A DNA stretch of 64,000 nucleotides from Phycisphaeraceae bacterium D3-23 (GTDB lineage: Bacteria > Planctomycetota > Phycisphaerae > Phycisphaerales > Phycisphaeraceae), in the NCBI GenBank assembly GCA_039555135.1, contig CP114179.1, forward strand, positions 3,410,001-3,474,000, read 5' to 3'. Position numbers and translations under genes: made by a program. Shown piece by piece: positions 42,439-52,129 of the stretch; the stretch's first letter is position 1; every line of letters starts with the position of its first letter. Below the pieces are notes generated by a model. It was not told the DNA's origin. It made no database searches and saw nothing but the letters and a program-made list of their open reading frames with translations.

Positions 42439-43473
42439 CTACCGCTTTTTGTTCACCGCGTCCGACAGCGCTTGCAGCGGGTCGACCTCGGGCTCGGCGG
42501 CGGGGGTGGCCTGGTCGCGTTGCAGGAGCGCGACAGCCTGACGCATCGTGCGGATGAGCTGGGGGTAGTCGGCGGGGCGCTGCTCGGGGTCGAGCGCCAT
42601 CATGTGCGTGACGAGTTGTCCCGTTTCTTGATGCACGGCCGGGTTCGCTTCGCACGGGTCGGGCGGCGCGACCTTGAACCGGCGGAGCACGACGTCGCGC
42701 GGGCTGTCGCCCTTTCGTTTGAAGGCGGGCACGCCGACGAGCATGTGGTACAGCGATGCGCCCAGCGAGTAGATGTCGGCGCGGTGGTCGGAGGTCTTGC
42801 CTTTCGCGATCTCCGGGGGCATGTAGTACGGGCTGCCCAGCACCTTGCCCTCGACCTGCTTGCTGGTGCGCTCGGCCAGGCCGAAGTCGACGATCTTCGC
42901 CTGCCCCTCGCGGTCGAGCAGCAGGTTGCCGGGCTTGATGTCGCGGTGCATGAGCCCGATCTTCTGCGCGGCGTAGAGCCCTAACGCGGTATCGATGCCG
43001 ATCTGCAGTGCCCGGGTTTCTTCGATGGCCCCGCCCGTGCGGATGAGGTCGAGCACGGTGCCTCCGTCGATCAGTTCCATGATGATGTAGGGCTGGCCCA
43101 TGTCTTCGGACATGGCGTAGACCTGGGCGACGTTGGGGTGGTTGATGGTGGCCTGGACCCGGGCCTCGCGGAGCGCGCCCTGGTAGAGGTCGTCGTCTTT
43201 GGACGGCGGGGCGGAGACGATCTTGAGCGCGACCTGCCGGGCGAGCACCTCGTCGTAGGCGGTGTAGACCGAGCCCATCGCCCCGGCCGCGATGCGCTTG
43301 AAGAGGACGTACTGCCCGATCTGCCCGGGCACCTGGAACGAGGCGGAGCACTCGGGGCAGTGCTCCTTCGCCAACGGTTTGTACCCGGTGATGTCGATCA
43401 CGTGCTTGCACGCGGTGCAGGTGATCTCCTTGATCCGGTTGACCTGGATTTCGCGCGGGTCGGGCATGGGCAT
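42439..43473 (-). CDS. Ser/Thr protein kinase with N-terminal zinc ribbon
   Basis: From ATG 43473 the protein has 344 residues. A zinc ribbon (CTACKH with CPEC, about 19-42) precedes a Hanks-type kinase domain: glycine loop AAGAMGSVY, VALKIV, the catalytic HRDIKPGN, and DFGLAE. No membrane helix follows the kinase, so it is cytosolic, unlike many bacterial STPKs. The ribbon might bind nucleic acid or a partner. Longer frames to 43611 lack a plausible start context. Confidence 0.92.
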   Translation of the reverse strand: MPMPDPREIQVNRIKEITCTACKHVIDITGYKPLAKEHCPECSASFQVPGQIGQYVLFKRIAAGAMGSVYTAYDEVLARQVALKIVSAPPSKDDDLYQGALREARVQATINHPNVAQVYAMSEDMGQPYIIMELIDGGTVLDLIRTGGAIEETRALQIGIDTALGLYAAQKIGLMHRDIKPGNLLLDREGQAKIVDFGLAERTSKQVEGKVLGSPYYMPPEIAKGKTSDHRADIYSLGASLYHMLVGVPAFKRKGDSPRDVVLRRFKVAPPDPCEANPAVHQETGQLVTHMMALDPEQRPADYPQLIRTMRQAVALLQRDQATPAAEPEVDPLQALSDAVNKKR

Positions 43474-43536
43474 GGTGTGTTGGCGTGCTGCCGTTGCGTC
43501 TATCGTACTAACAATATGGCGTGGGTTCTGTAGAGT

Positions 43537-43906
43537 ATGCCCAGCATGGTCATTTTCAAGTTTTTTGTTTTTGCTGTGGCTCGTCTTGTTTTGGTTGGGG
43601 CTGCTGCTCACCGGGCACTACGTTTCGGCGGCGGGCCTGTTGGTTTTGTTCTTCTGCCTGCGGAAGTTCATGACGCAGCCCCGGATCGCCAATGCCGAGC
43701 CATGCTGCGCCAGGTGCGGCCACACCCTGCATGCTGCGCTGAGCTACGAGTGCCCGGGGTGCGGGGTCGATATCCGGGAAGGCGGTATGTCAGACGTCGC
43801 CACCAGCGCTCGGCATGGTGGTCGGCAGTATCTCATCGTTGGGTTATTGTTCGGATTTGTGTCTCTGGCCCTACTCACGGTCAAGGGGGTGCTGGAGTGG
43901 ACCTGA
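43537..43906 (+). pseudogene. Two-helix zinc-ribbon membrane protein, apparently frameshifted
   Basis: From ATG 43537 the frame reads MPSMVIFKFFVFAV, but the well-preserved rest, WLGLLLTGHYVSAAGLLVLF, CARCGHTLHAALSYECPGCG and a last helix (LIVGLLFGFVSLALL), is in the next frame. The break falls on the T6-G-T5 run at about 43561-43572, so one extra base (real or a sequencing error) would explain it. Alternatively the protein starts at TTG 43565 or 43571. The build, helix-ribbon-helix, is like the other planctomycete ribbon proteins in the window. Confidence 0.5.
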
Positions 43907-44001
43907 CCACCCCTTGCCAGTCCCTTCACATCTAGCTACACTACCCGGCTCGCTCGGCCGTGAACCGGGCTCAATCTGCGCCTACCAACCAGGGACTTGC
44001 T

Positions 44002-44283
44002 ATGCCCCGCGTCTGCGAATTTACCGGAAAACGGACCACCACCGGCCACACCTACACCACCCGCGGTAAGGCCAAGTACCTCGGCGGGGTCGGCACCAAG
44101 GTCACCGGCAAGACCAAGCGGAAGTTCCGCCCCAACATCCAGAAGGTCAACGCCCTGATGGAAGACGGCTCGGTCCGCAAGGTCAAGGCCTCGACCCGCG
44201 CGATCCGCAACGGGCTGGTGGTCAAGCCCCTCAAGCGCCGCTTCGCCTACAAACCCGACGCAGAAGCCGCCAAGGCCGACTAA
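44002..44283 (+). CDS. rpmB: 50S ribosomal protein L28
   Basis: The 93-residue protein opens MPRVCEFTGKRTTTGHTYTT, like L28 (C-x-x-TGK), and keeps the basic RKFRPNIQKVNALMEDG section. It has only one N-terminal Cys and is longer than the 78 residues of E. coli, with an Ala/Lys tail. ATG 44002 follows AGGGA by six bases. It stands alone upstream of the dnaG operon. Confidence 0.95.
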   Translation: MPRVCEFTGKRTTTGHTYTTRGKAKYLGGVGTKVTGKTKRKFRPNIQKVNALMEDGSVRKVKASTRAIRNGLVVKPLKRRFAYKPDAEAAKAD

Positions 44284-44373
44284 ACCTATCTCTGGGGGCC
44301 AAACCCCGGCTAAGCCCTTGTTTTATCGGGGCTTGCGAGGACCGAGAAACTTCAGATTGCCGCTGTTTGGGCA

Positions 44374-44401
44374 TTGACTTTGTCCAACGGTGTGCTTTAA
44401 T
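44374..44401 (+). promoter_or_regulatory. Promoter of the dnaG-rpoD operon
   Basis: TTGACT (44374-44379) and TTTAAT (44396-44401, five of six consensus) are separated by 16 bases, in an AT-rich pocket about 215 bases before dnaG. The stretch from 44402 to 44615 is a long 5' leader without an evident gene. Confidence 0.6.
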
Positions 44402-44615
44402 TGAATAGACGCCAATCCACCCGCTGGAGGCACCCGCCGGCGAAGCCCAACGTCCATGGGCTCGGCAGACCCCACGCTCCAGCAGCCACGACCGCGGGAC
44501 CCCACAACCCCACGCTATGCCGACAGCAAACCGAAGGAGGATCGCGACGCCCCAGTGCCGTCGCGTCCATGCTGTTGTATCGCCTCGACGGATCGACCCT
44601 GCGACGAGCCCGCCC

Positions 44616-46607
44616 ATGAGCTTCCACGGAAACGACGATAAAGAACGCGTCCAAGGCGCGACGGATATCGTCCGGCTCATCGGCGAACAGGTACAGCTGC
44701 GCCCCAAGGGCCGCGAGTTTGCCGGGCTCTGCCCGTTCCACGACGACAAGAGCCCGTCGATGTTCGTGTCGCCGGCCAAACAGATCTACAAGTGCTTCTC
44801 CTGCGGCGCGGGGGGCGACTGCTTCACGTTCGCGATGGAGTACCACAAGATGGACTTCGTCGAGGCGCTCAAGTACCTCGCCGACCTCGCCGGCATCGAG
44901 CTCACCCCCTGGAAGCCCGACGGGCAAGGCGACAGCGCACCCGCGATGGGCGGCGACGAAACGCATCAGGGCGAAAGCCCGCGCAAGCGGCTGCTCGCGG
45001 CGAACGACCAGGCGATGGTGTTCTACAAGAAGATGCTCGCCGACCCCGTACTGGGCAAGCTCGCGCGGGACTACATCGAACAGCGCGGCATCAGCGCCGA
45101 CATGGTCGAGCAGTTCCAGGTCGGCTACGCGCCCGATAGCTGGGACGCGCTGGCGCAGTGTGTCGCCGCGGAGGGCTGGGACACGCCGGCGTTCGGCAAG
45201 GCAGGTCTCATCGCGCAGCGCGGCGCGGACGCCGACACGATCGTGACCGACGCCTCGACCGCCTACGACAAGCTGCGTCACCGTTTGATCTTCCCGATCT
45301 GCGACGACCTGGGACGGGCCATCGCGTTTGGCGGGCGCGTCATGCCCGGCGGGACGCTCGACGACCCGACCACCGACGCGAAGTACCTCAACAGCCCCGA
45401 GTCGACGCTGTTCAACAAGTCGCAGACGCTCTACGGCCTGCACCTGGCCAAGAAGCCGATCATCGACAGCAAGCGGGCCGTCATCGTCGAGGGCTACACG
45501 GACGTCATCGCCTGCCACCAGCACGGTCTGTGCAACGTCGTTGCCGCGCTGGGCACCGCGTTTACGCATCAACACGCCGCGAAGCTCCGCCGGTTCTGCG
45601 AGACCGTCGTGCTCGTGTTCGACGGCGACGCTGCGGGGTTCAAGGCCGCGGACCGCGCGGTCGAGGTGCTGATGACCGGCGAGATCGACGTCGCCATCGC
45701 CATCCTCCCCGAGGGCCAAGACCCCGACACCCTGCTCGCCGAGGACGGCGGGATGGAACGCTGGCACGGACTGATCGACAACGCGCCCGATGCGATGTCG
45801 TTCCTGCTCGCCCGGCTGAGCGACGACCTCAACGCGACCGGCACGATCACCGGGCGTCAAGCCGTCAGCACCGAGTTCCTCACCCGGCTGGCGCGGCACG
45901 GCCTCGTGTCGATGTCGCCGATCCGTCGGGCGCTGATCCTCGGCCAGGTTGCGGCACTGCTGCACATGCAGGAATCGGTCGTGCTCGAAGAAGTCAAACG
46001 CCTTGCGCCGCGTGTTTATCAAGGCCCATCGCCGGACGAATACGCCGACGCAGGTGATGAAAATAGTGTGCCGCCCGAGGTGGCCGACGAAGCTTCACGG
46101 GCTACACTTAGGGCGACCCAGTTGGCCGAGCGTCAGTTGATCGGCTGCCTGCTTCGACAAAACGATTTGTTCGACACCACCCTCCCCGACGGGACCGACT
46201 TCTGCGAAGCGGTGCTGGCGGGTGAGCTGTCGCCCCCGTATCGGCTGGTGTACCAAATGCTGCACGACCGGCTGGCCGAGGGCAAGGGCGTGTCGCTCGC
46301 GGGCCTGCTCGGCGACCTCGCCGAGGCCCGGCTCGACGCGGAACGCGCAATCGTACTCCGCTCGGACGCGGAGCTCGACGCGGTCCTGCGGGACCGGGAA
46401 GAACAGCTCCAGGCGGTTTTTGAAACCGCCGCAATAGCCATCTATCGGACGAGACACGAGCGCGAGTACGCCACCAGCCGGCAGGCCGCCGTCGCCACAA
46501 ACGACGCGAGCGCCGGAGCACTCAGCAAAGCAGCCCTCGCTCAGCAGCTCGTCGAACAAAGAAGGGCGCACAGCTCGCCCGGACGCATCGCAAGGACGCG
46601 GTCGTAA
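44616..46607 (+). CDS. dnaG: DNA primase
   Basis: The 663-residue primase makes RNA primers for replication. The CHC2 zinc finger uses Cys39, His42, Cys60 and Cys63 ([19 protein letters not shown]). The TOPRIM domain shows [14 protein letters not shown] and [10 protein letters not shown], and the last 150 residues form the helicase-binding region. ATG 44616 fits the family; the frame continues 33 codons upstream without homology. rpoD follows after 70 bases, the classical macromolecular-synthesis order without rpsU. Confidence 0.96.
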   Translation: MSFHGNDDKERVQGATDIVRLIGEQVQLRPKGREFAGLCPFHDDKSPSMFVSPAKQIYKCFSCGAGGDCFTFAMEYHKMDFVEALKYLADLAGIELTPWKPDGQGDSAPAMGGDETHQGESPRKRLLAANDQAMVFYKKMLADPVLGKLARDYIEQRGISADMVEQFQVGYAPDSWDALAQCVAAEGWDTPAFGKAGLIAQRGADADTIVTDASTAYDKLRHRLIFPICDDLGRAIAFGGRVMPGGTLDDPTTDAKYLNSPESTLFNKSQTLYGLHLAKKPIIDSKRAVIVEGYTDVIACHQHGLCNVVAALGTAFTHQHAAKLRRFCETVVLVFDGDAAGFKAADRAVEVLMTGEIDVAIAILPEGQDPDTLLAEDGGMERWHGLIDNAPDAMSFLLARLSDDLNATGTITGRQAVSTEFLTRLARHGLVSMSPIRRALILGQVAALLHMQESVVLEEVKRLAPRVYQGPSPDEYADAGDENSVPPEVADEASRATLRATQLAERQLIGCLLRQNDLFDTTLPDGTDFCEAVLAGELSPPYRLVYQMLHDRLAEGKGVSLAGLLGDLAEARLDAERAIVLRSDAELDAVLRDREEQLQAVFETAAIAIYRTRHEREYATSRQAAVATNDASAGALSKAALAQQLVEQRRAHSSPGRIARTRS

Positions 46608-46677
46608 CAACCACGGAAGACGACAGGATTCGCAAAAAGACCCCACCACGGGAACCCTCCCGAAGCCCGGAGACACG

Positions 46678-48456
46678 ATGCTCAAACTTGACTACCTCAA
46701 CCCCGCTGTCCGCGAACTGATCGACCACGGCACGTCCGTCGGCATGATCACCTTCGACCAGCTCATCGCCTCGGTGCCCGACCGCTACGTCTCGCCCGAC
46801 ATGGCCAGCGAGCTCCTGGTCTACATGAGCTCGCTCGAAGTCGAGATGGTCAGCGCGATGGCGCTGCCCAAGACCCGTCGGCCCTACGACAAGGAACAGC
46901 TCGGGCTCCGCGTCGAGGCCCTCGCCGCCGAACGCGCTGCCGCCGGCGAAGATGACGACGAAGAAGATGCAGGCACCGACGACCAGGGCGAAAAACTCCT
47001 CACCCCCGAGCAGGCCCGCGCCGAGCTCGCCGCCGCGCTCAACGAGCCCAGCAACAAACGCATCGACGACCCCGTCCGCATGTACCTCACGCAGATGGGC
47101 GAGATCTCCCTGCTCACCCGCGACGAAGAGATCCGCCTGGCCAAGAAGATCGAGCTGTGCCGCTACATCTTCCGCCGCAAGGTGCTCGAAAACGACTACG
47201 CCATCGCGCAGAGCGTCGAGGTCCTCGAGCTCGTCCACGCGGGCGACCTGCCCTTCGACCGGACGATGAAGATCTCGACCGCCGAGGAAAACGCGAAGGA
47301 AAAAATCGCGACCCGTATCCCCAACAACCTCAAGACCGTCAAGCGTCTGCTCGAGATCAACCGCGGTTTGTGGGACAAGCTCGAGAGCGAAGCGCTCGAC
47401 GAGGAGCACGCCGCGGATTGCCACAGCCGTATCCGCATCAACCGGCGGAAGATGGCGGCGCTGATCGAAGAGCTCTCGCTGCGTACCAGCAAGGTTCAGC
47501 CGCTCCTGAAAAAGCTCGCGTCGATCTCCAAGAAGATGCACGACCTCGGGCTCGACCTCGCCAAGGCCGAGCAGGCCCCCGAGCGCTTCGACCCCGAAGA
47601 CGTGATGGTGATGACCGAGGAGCTCGCCGGGCTGCGCTCGCTCGTGATCGAGGAGCCCGAAGAGCTCGCCGCGCGGGTCAAGGACATCTACACCGTGTTC
47701 GACGAGTACGAGGCCGCGAAGCGTGACCTCTCGGGCGGCAACCTCCGCCTGGTCGTCTCGATCGCCAAGAAGTACCGAAACCGCGGGCTCTCGTTCCTCG
47801 ACATCATCCAGGAAGGCAACACCGGGCTGATGCGCGCGGTCGATAAGTACGAGTACAAACGCGGCTACAAGTTCTCGACCTACGCCACGTGGTGGATCCG
47901 GCAGGCCATCACCCGCGCGATCGCCGACCACGCCCGCACGATCCGCATCCCGGTTCACATGATCGAGACGATGAGCAAGCTGCGCAACATCCAGAAGAAC
48001 CTCCTGCAGGAGCTGATGCGCGAGCCCACGATCGAAGAGATCGCCGAGCGCGCCGACATGCCCGTGGTCGAGGCCCGCCGTGTGATGAAGATCAGCCGGC
48101 ACCCGATCTCGCTTGACCGGCCCGTCGGCGAATCCGAGGACAGCTACTTCGGGGACTTCATCGAAGACGAGTCCGCCGCGAACCCGACCGACTCCGCGAC
48201 GAGCGAGATGCTCAAGCAGCGCATCGAGCAGGTGCTCAAGACCCTCACCTACCGCGAACGCGAGATCATCAAGCTCCGCTACGGCATCGGCGACGGCTAC
48301 ACCTACACCCTCGAAGAGGTCGGCCGCATCTTCAAAGTCACCCGCGAGCGCGTCCGCCAGGTCGAAGCCAAAGCGATCCGCAAGCTGCAGCACCCCGTCC
48401 GCAGCCGAAAACTCGCCGGCTTCATCGACGGTGAAGAGGACGATATCCTCGAGTAG
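46678..48456 (+). CDS. rpoD: RNA polymerase primary sigma factor (sigma 70)
   Basis: The 592-residue sigma factor has region 1.2 ([20 protein letters not shown]), a non-conserved insert of about 170 residues, regions 2.1-2.4 ([40 protein letters not shown]), region 3, and region 4.2 ([17 protein letters not shown]). The -10-recognising residues in [10 protein letters not shown] are intact, which agrees with the TTGACA/TATAAT-like promoters seen in the window. It ends in an acidic EEDDILE and is followed by a terminator. Confidence 0.97.
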   Translation: MLKLDYLNPAVRELIDHGTSVGMITFDQLIASVPDRYVSPDMASELLVYMSSLEVEMVSAMALPKTRRPYDKEQLGLRVEALAAERAAAGEDDDEEDAGTDDQGEKLLTPEQARAELAAALNEPSNKRIDDPVRMYLTQMGEISLLTRDEEIRLAKKIELCRYIFRRKVLENDYAIAQSVEVLELVHAGDLPFDRTMKISTAEENAKEKIATRIPNNLKTVKRLLEINRGLWDKLESEALDEEHAADCHSRIRINRRKMAALIEELSLRTSKVQPLLKKLASISKKMHDLGLDLAKAEQAPERFDPEDVMVMTEELAGLRSLVIEEPEELAARVKDIYTVFDEYEAAKRDLSGGNLRLVVSIAKKYRNRGLSFLDIIQEGNTGLMRAVDKYEYKRGYKFSTYATWWIRQAITRAIADHARTIRIPVHMIETMSKLRNIQKNLLQELMREPTIEEIAERADMPVVEARRVMKISRHPISLDRPVGESEDSYFGDFIEDESAANPTDSATSEMLKQRIEQVLKTLTYREREIIKLRYGIGDGYTYTLEEVGRIFKVTRERVRQVEAKAIRKLQHPVRSRKLAGFIDGEEDDILE

Positions 48457-48501
48457 AATCATTACCCCGCTAACGCGGGATAGACATCCAGCGAAGGAGG
48501 A

Positions 48502-48540
48502 CAAGCCCACGCGAGCAGTTCAGCGTGGGCTTGTTGTTTT
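48502..48540 (+). terminator. Intrinsic terminator after rpoD
   Basis: An 11-bp stem (48502-48512 with 48523-48533) is followed by TTGTTTT. A smaller hairpin (48466-48479) precedes it. Confidence 0.85.
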
Positions 48541-48563
48541 ATCACACTCAAGCCGTTTATGGC

Positions 48564-49289
48564 TTAGCGCCGCCCCTGCTCAAACATCCATTCCCACATC
48601 GCTTCGTCCGCATACGCCTGCTTCCAGCTATCGTGCCCGACGCCGGGATAGGTCGTGAGCTGCGCGTGCTCGCCGTTCCGACTGTTCGCGATCCGCACCA
48701 TGCGCTGCGACTCTTCGAGCGGCACGACGCGGTCGTCCTCGCCGTGGAACACCCACATCGGCGTCGCCGAGACACGCATCGCATCGAAATACAGCCCGCC
48801 GCCGCAGATCGGCACGAGCGCCGCGTAGCGCTCCGGGTTCCGCGCCCCCAGCGCGAACGTCCCGTACCCGCCCATCGACAGCCCGGTGACATAGATCCGA
48901 TCCGCGTCGACGTTGTACGTCGCCTCGATGTGGTCGAGCAGCGCCTCGAGCGTCCGCAGGTGGTCGGTCCACCACGACCCGGCCGGGCACTGCGGTGACA
49001 CGACGATCGCGCCAAAGTCATGACCCGACTCGACCATGCGCGGCGGGCCCCACGCCTTCACCCGATCCAGGTCATCCCCACGCTCGCCCGCGCCGTGCAG
49101 AAACAAAATCACCGGCACCGGCTCCCCGTCCGCATCATGCACCGCGGGGATCGACAACAAGTAGTCCAGTGCCCGCTCCTCCGTGATCTCAATCCGCTCA
49201 TTCGACTGCACGGGCTCATCCTCCTGTGCTGCTGCCGGGGTCAAGGGAGTGAGGGCCAGCCCGAGCGATAGGGAAAGTAGTTTCAGCAT
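48564..49289 (-). CDS. Secreted alpha/beta-hydrolase (carboxylesterase/phospholipase-like)
   Basis: The 241-residue protein has a signal peptide (ending near PAAAQED) and an alpha/beta-hydrolase core: ILFLHGAGERGDD (oxyanion loop), nucleophile Ser in VTGLSMGGYG, Asp in FHGEDDRVVP, and His in YPGVGHDSW. It matches the poorly characterised esterase group often annotated as prolyl-oligopeptidase-like or feruloyl-esterase-like. It converges on the rpoD terminator. Substrate unknown. Confidence 0.9.
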   Translation of the reverse strand: MLKLLSLSLGLALTPLTPAAAQEDEPVQSNERIEITEERALDYLLSIPAVHDADGEPVPVILFLHGAGERGDDLDRVKAWGPPRMVESGHDFGAIVVSPQCPAGSWWTDHLRTLEALLDHIEATYNVDADRIYVTGLSMGGYGTFALGARNPERYAALVPICGGGLYFDAMRVSATPMWVFHGEDDRVVPLEESQRMVRIANSRNGEHAQLTTYPGVGHDSWKQAYADEAMWEWMFEQGRR

Positions 49290-49378
49290 GACACCATACT
49301 AGCGACCCATCGACCCGCCCGTGCACGGCATCTACCGTGTCGCACGCAGCCATTATCGATAGGCCGCCGTTCTTGACC

Positions 49379-49969
49379 CTACGGCTTTGGCGCGATCATC
49401 ACAGCGCTCGGGCCATAGCCGAGGTCCTGAAACTCCGCCTGGCTCGAGACGATCAAGAGCAGTTCGCCGCTTGTTTCGTCGTAGGCCCAGCCGTCGTCGG
49501 GGGTAGCACGATTGATGTCGGCGATACGGATGCTGCCGCTGAAGACCGCCGCGATGGGCCGACGCAGGTAGGGGCCGTGCGTATCACCCGCAGGGCAGGT
49601 GTGTTTGCGGGTCAGCACGCCGGACTGCAAATCGACAAGGGTCGGGTAGGTCCCGGCGTGGTCGTCGGCATAGGTTTGGATTGCATTCCGCATCACGGCG
49701 ATGTCGCCGATGACGTGCCCATGGCCGACCCCGGCTCCGCCAGCTTTGGGTGCACGGGCGCGGACGTAGTGCGGGTGAAACTGCAGGATGCCGAGCAGCG
49801 TGGCGGTGAGTAGAACCGCAAGGACGTACTTCATCCAGACACGGCTCCGGCGCGTGTGGGTCGCATAGGTCGCCACGTCATCCGAATCAAACTCGCGCCC
49901 ACACTCCGGGCACGCGCTCGAGACGCAGTGGCTCAGGTCATACCGACATTTCTTGCAGTACATCCCCAA
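49379..49969 (-). CDS. Zinc-ribbon membrane protein with pseudopilin-like external domain
   Basis: The 196-residue protein has an N-terminal ribbon (CKKCRYDL with CPECGREF), one membrane helix (about 45-63), and an external part like the C-terminal half of type II secretion pseudopilins (AIQTYADDHAGTYPTLVDLQ and GPYLRRPI). No prepilin cleavage site is present, so the pilin-like domain hangs on a non-pilin anchor. The role is unknown. Confidence 0.7.
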   Translation of the reverse strand: MGMYCKKCRYDLSHCVSSACPECGREFDSDDVATYATHTRRSRVWMKYVLAVLLTATLLGILQFHPHYVRARAPKAGGAGVGHGHVIGDIAVMRNAIQTYADDHAGTYPTLVDLQSGVLTRKHTCPAGDTHGPYLRRPIAAVFSGSIRIADINRATPDDGWAYDETSGELLLIVSSQAEFQDLGYGPSAVMIAPKP

Positions 49970-50008
49970 AACGGCTCCCCTGCAACACCTGGGCCGACTT
50001 CATGCCCA

Positions 50009-50038
50009 CTCTGCGCTCTACGCGTCCTCTGCGGTAAA
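50009..50038. repeat. Solo CTGCG repeat end
   Basis: CTGCG/CGCG words at 9-base spacing (CTCTGCGCTCTACGCGTCC) match the ends seen at 24973 and 25895. It lies just beyond the 3' end of the polysaccharide locus. Confidence 0.5.
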
Positions 50039-50048
50039 TGCTTTCCGA

Positions 50049-51014
50049 CTACGCCGCGTCGCGCATCGTGTCCGGGAAGTGGTTGACACCGTTGAGCAGC
50101 GTCGCGCGGTAGTGCGAGCTGCCCAGCCACCACGGCCGGCGCAGGAGCTGCTGCCAGAGGAAGACGCGCGGGCCGGCGTGGTTGTGCTCGCGGGTTTCGG
50201 CCTCGGCCAGGGCGTAGATCTGCCGACGCTCGTCGCAGTTCTTCCACAGCTTGTAGCGCTGCGAAAGCTCCAGGTGGTTCGCGTAGTCCTCGGCCGCCTG
50301 GATGTACTCGCGCCCCTGTACGAGGGTCGCGGTGACGCTGCGCGGCGTGCCGGTCTCGCGCACGGCGGAAAAGACCTGCGCGCTCAGCGTCGGGAAGACC
50401 TCGGCGCAGAGCAGACGGGCCTGCAACTCGTAGGCCCAGGCAAACGACAGGTCCGTGCGGAACCCGCCGTAGTCGGCGAAGAGCTCTTTTCGCAAGAAGG
50501 TGGCGGACAGGGGGAGCAGGCCCGAGTCGTGCATGAGGAATGAGGCCAGAGACTCGGGCGCGGTCGCGGTGAGTTCGCCCAGAGACTGGTGCGACGCGCC
50601 GATACGGTGCGCGTGGCCGACGAGCCAGTCGGGTTTGTCGCCGGTGGTCATCGCCTTGACGGCGTCGGCGATCGCGTTGGGCAGGAGGATGTCGTCGGCG
50701 GGGAGGATACAGACGATCTGCCCCGTCGCGCGGGCGAGCGCGGCGTTGATCGCCTCGGCCGGGCCCGAGTCCCACTCGCTCTGCCAATGCGCGAGCTCGT
50801 CGTCGTAGCACTGGAGGATATCGACGCTGTCGTCGTCCGACCCGCCGTCCATCACGATGATCTCGGTATTGTCGTAGCCCTGGTCGAGCGCAGAGCACAC
50901 GGCCTGTTCGAGGAACTGCCCCTGGTTCATCGAGGGGATGATGATCGTGACGCGGGGCTGCACGAGGCCGTCGTTTTCGGTGCGCGGCGCGGGGGCGAAT
51001 TCGGGGGCGGGCAT
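50049..51014 (-). CDS. Glycosyltransferase family 2
   Basis: The 321-residue enzyme has a GT-A fold: VTIIIPSMNQGQFLEQAVCS, IIVMDGGSDD and the metal-binding ILPADDILLP. The first residues are a proline-rich lead; ATG 51014 is the likely start. It is the last gene of the polysaccharide locus on this strand, 166 bases after the sulfotransferase. Donor and acceptor are unknown. Confidence 0.9.
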   Translation of the reverse strand: MPAPEFAPAPRTENDGLVQPRVTIIIPSMNQGQFLEQAVCSALDQGYDNTEIIVMDGGSDDDSVDILQCYDDELAHWQSEWDSGPAEAINAALARATGQIVCILPADDILLPNAIADAVKAMTTGDKPDWLVGHAHRIGASHQSLGELTATAPESLASFLMHDSGLLPLSATFLRKELFADYGGFRTDLSFAWAYELQARLLCAEVFPTLSAQVFSAVRETGTPRSVTATLVQGREYIQAAEDYANHLELSQRYKLWKNCDERRQIYALAEAETREHNHAGPRVFLWQQLLRRPWWLGSSHYRATLLNGVNHFPDTMRDAA

Positions 51015-51180
51015 GGCGGCGATCCGTTGCGGGGTGAGCGTGGCGGGGCACGGGTGGGGACATCCCAACGTGTCTGCTGCTCATGTCGGCCGGATCGCAG
51101 GCCGGATTAACCGCGCAGGCGGAATAATCAGAATCTTTTAACATCGCGGTTTTCTATTCAAAACGCAGGCGATTCATGGA

Positions 51181-52128
51181 TCATCCCGCGTTCCGCAGCG
51201 CCCCGATAAGATCGTCGGCCGCGCATCTGGGGCGCGGGTCTTCGGCGTTGTAGAGCGCATCAAGCCCGAACGCGCGGAGCAGGTCGCCCGCCCGTCGACG
51301 CTGCGCCGGCGTCACGTGCCGCTGCCAACCCGCGACGGGGTCGGCCCCGGTGACGACCGCGCTGCCGGTGCGGTGTGTTGCGGAACGCAGGGTGAGTGCG
51401 TGTTCCATCACGTTTCGTCGGTACGGCCGACCGAGGCAGGCGAACACACCGTCAAGCGTAGTCCAAGGCGTGTCACAGAGGTCTTCGTAACTCACCGGTA
51501 GCGTCTCGCCGGGTTGCAGCGTCCGCAAAGGGATCAGTGTCTCGACGCACCACATCAGGACATGCCGGTCCCACGGCTCGGCAGCGCTCGAGAGCAGCGC
51601 CCGGTACGGCGAGAGGTGGTCACGCATCAGCCGGTGGTCTTCGAGGAACAGGTCCAGGTGCGTGTTCCACCCGAGCTTGAGCTTCGAGTACGCCACGGCA
51701 CAGGGATGCCGCAGGAGCCAGACGATCGGCATGCGCGGGTAGCGCTGCGCGATCCAGGGCAGCGCAAGATTCAGGCGGATGTCTTTGACCAGGCGGTGCC
51801 GCGCGATTAGACGGGAGTTGTGCGCATCGACCCAAGTGTTGCGTAGCCGGCCGGAGAACACGCGGTCGAGCGGCTGTCCCCACGTGTCATCTGTTTCATC
51901 GCGCGGCAGATATGGCCGACGCGACAACGGTTCAAACATCGGTACATGGTCGGGCATCACCGGCTCGAACATCAGCCGGTAGTGGTGGTCGTGGTTGATG
52001 AGTTGCGACAGCCAGGTCGTCCCGCCACGCCCGGTGCCCGCGACCAGCACAGACGAATCGGGCGCGTGCGTGTCAAGGTAGACACGGCGGGCCAGCGAGC
52101 GGTGGAGGGCGGTGAAGGCGGCTGTCAT
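51181..52128 (-). CDS. Sulfotransferase family protein
   Basis: The 315-residue enzyme would move sulfate from PAPS to a sugar or other acceptor. The 5'-phosphosulfate loop is VAGTGRGGTTWLSQLI, and the 3'-phosphate segment is VWLLRHPCAVAYSKLKLGW. Its place among glycosyltransferases suggests sulfation of the surface glycan. It follows the GT4 gene with no gap. Confidence 0.9.
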   Translation of the reverse strand: MTAAFTALHRSLARRVYLDTHAPDSSVLVAGTGRGGTTWLSQLINHDHHYRLMFEPVMPDHVPMFEPLSRRPYLPRDETDDTWGQPLDRVFSGRLRNTWVDAHNSRLIARHRLVKDIRLNLALPWIAQRYPRMPIVWLLRHPCAVAYSKLKLGWNTHLDLFLEDHRLMRDHLSPYRALLSSAAEPWDRHVLMWCVETLIPLRTLQPGETLPVSYEDLCDTPWTTLDGVFACLGRPYRRNVMEHALTLRSATHRTGSAVVTGADPVAGWQRHVTPAQRRRAGDLLRAFGLDALYNAEDPRPRCAADDLIGALRNAG

Positions 52129-52129
52129 C

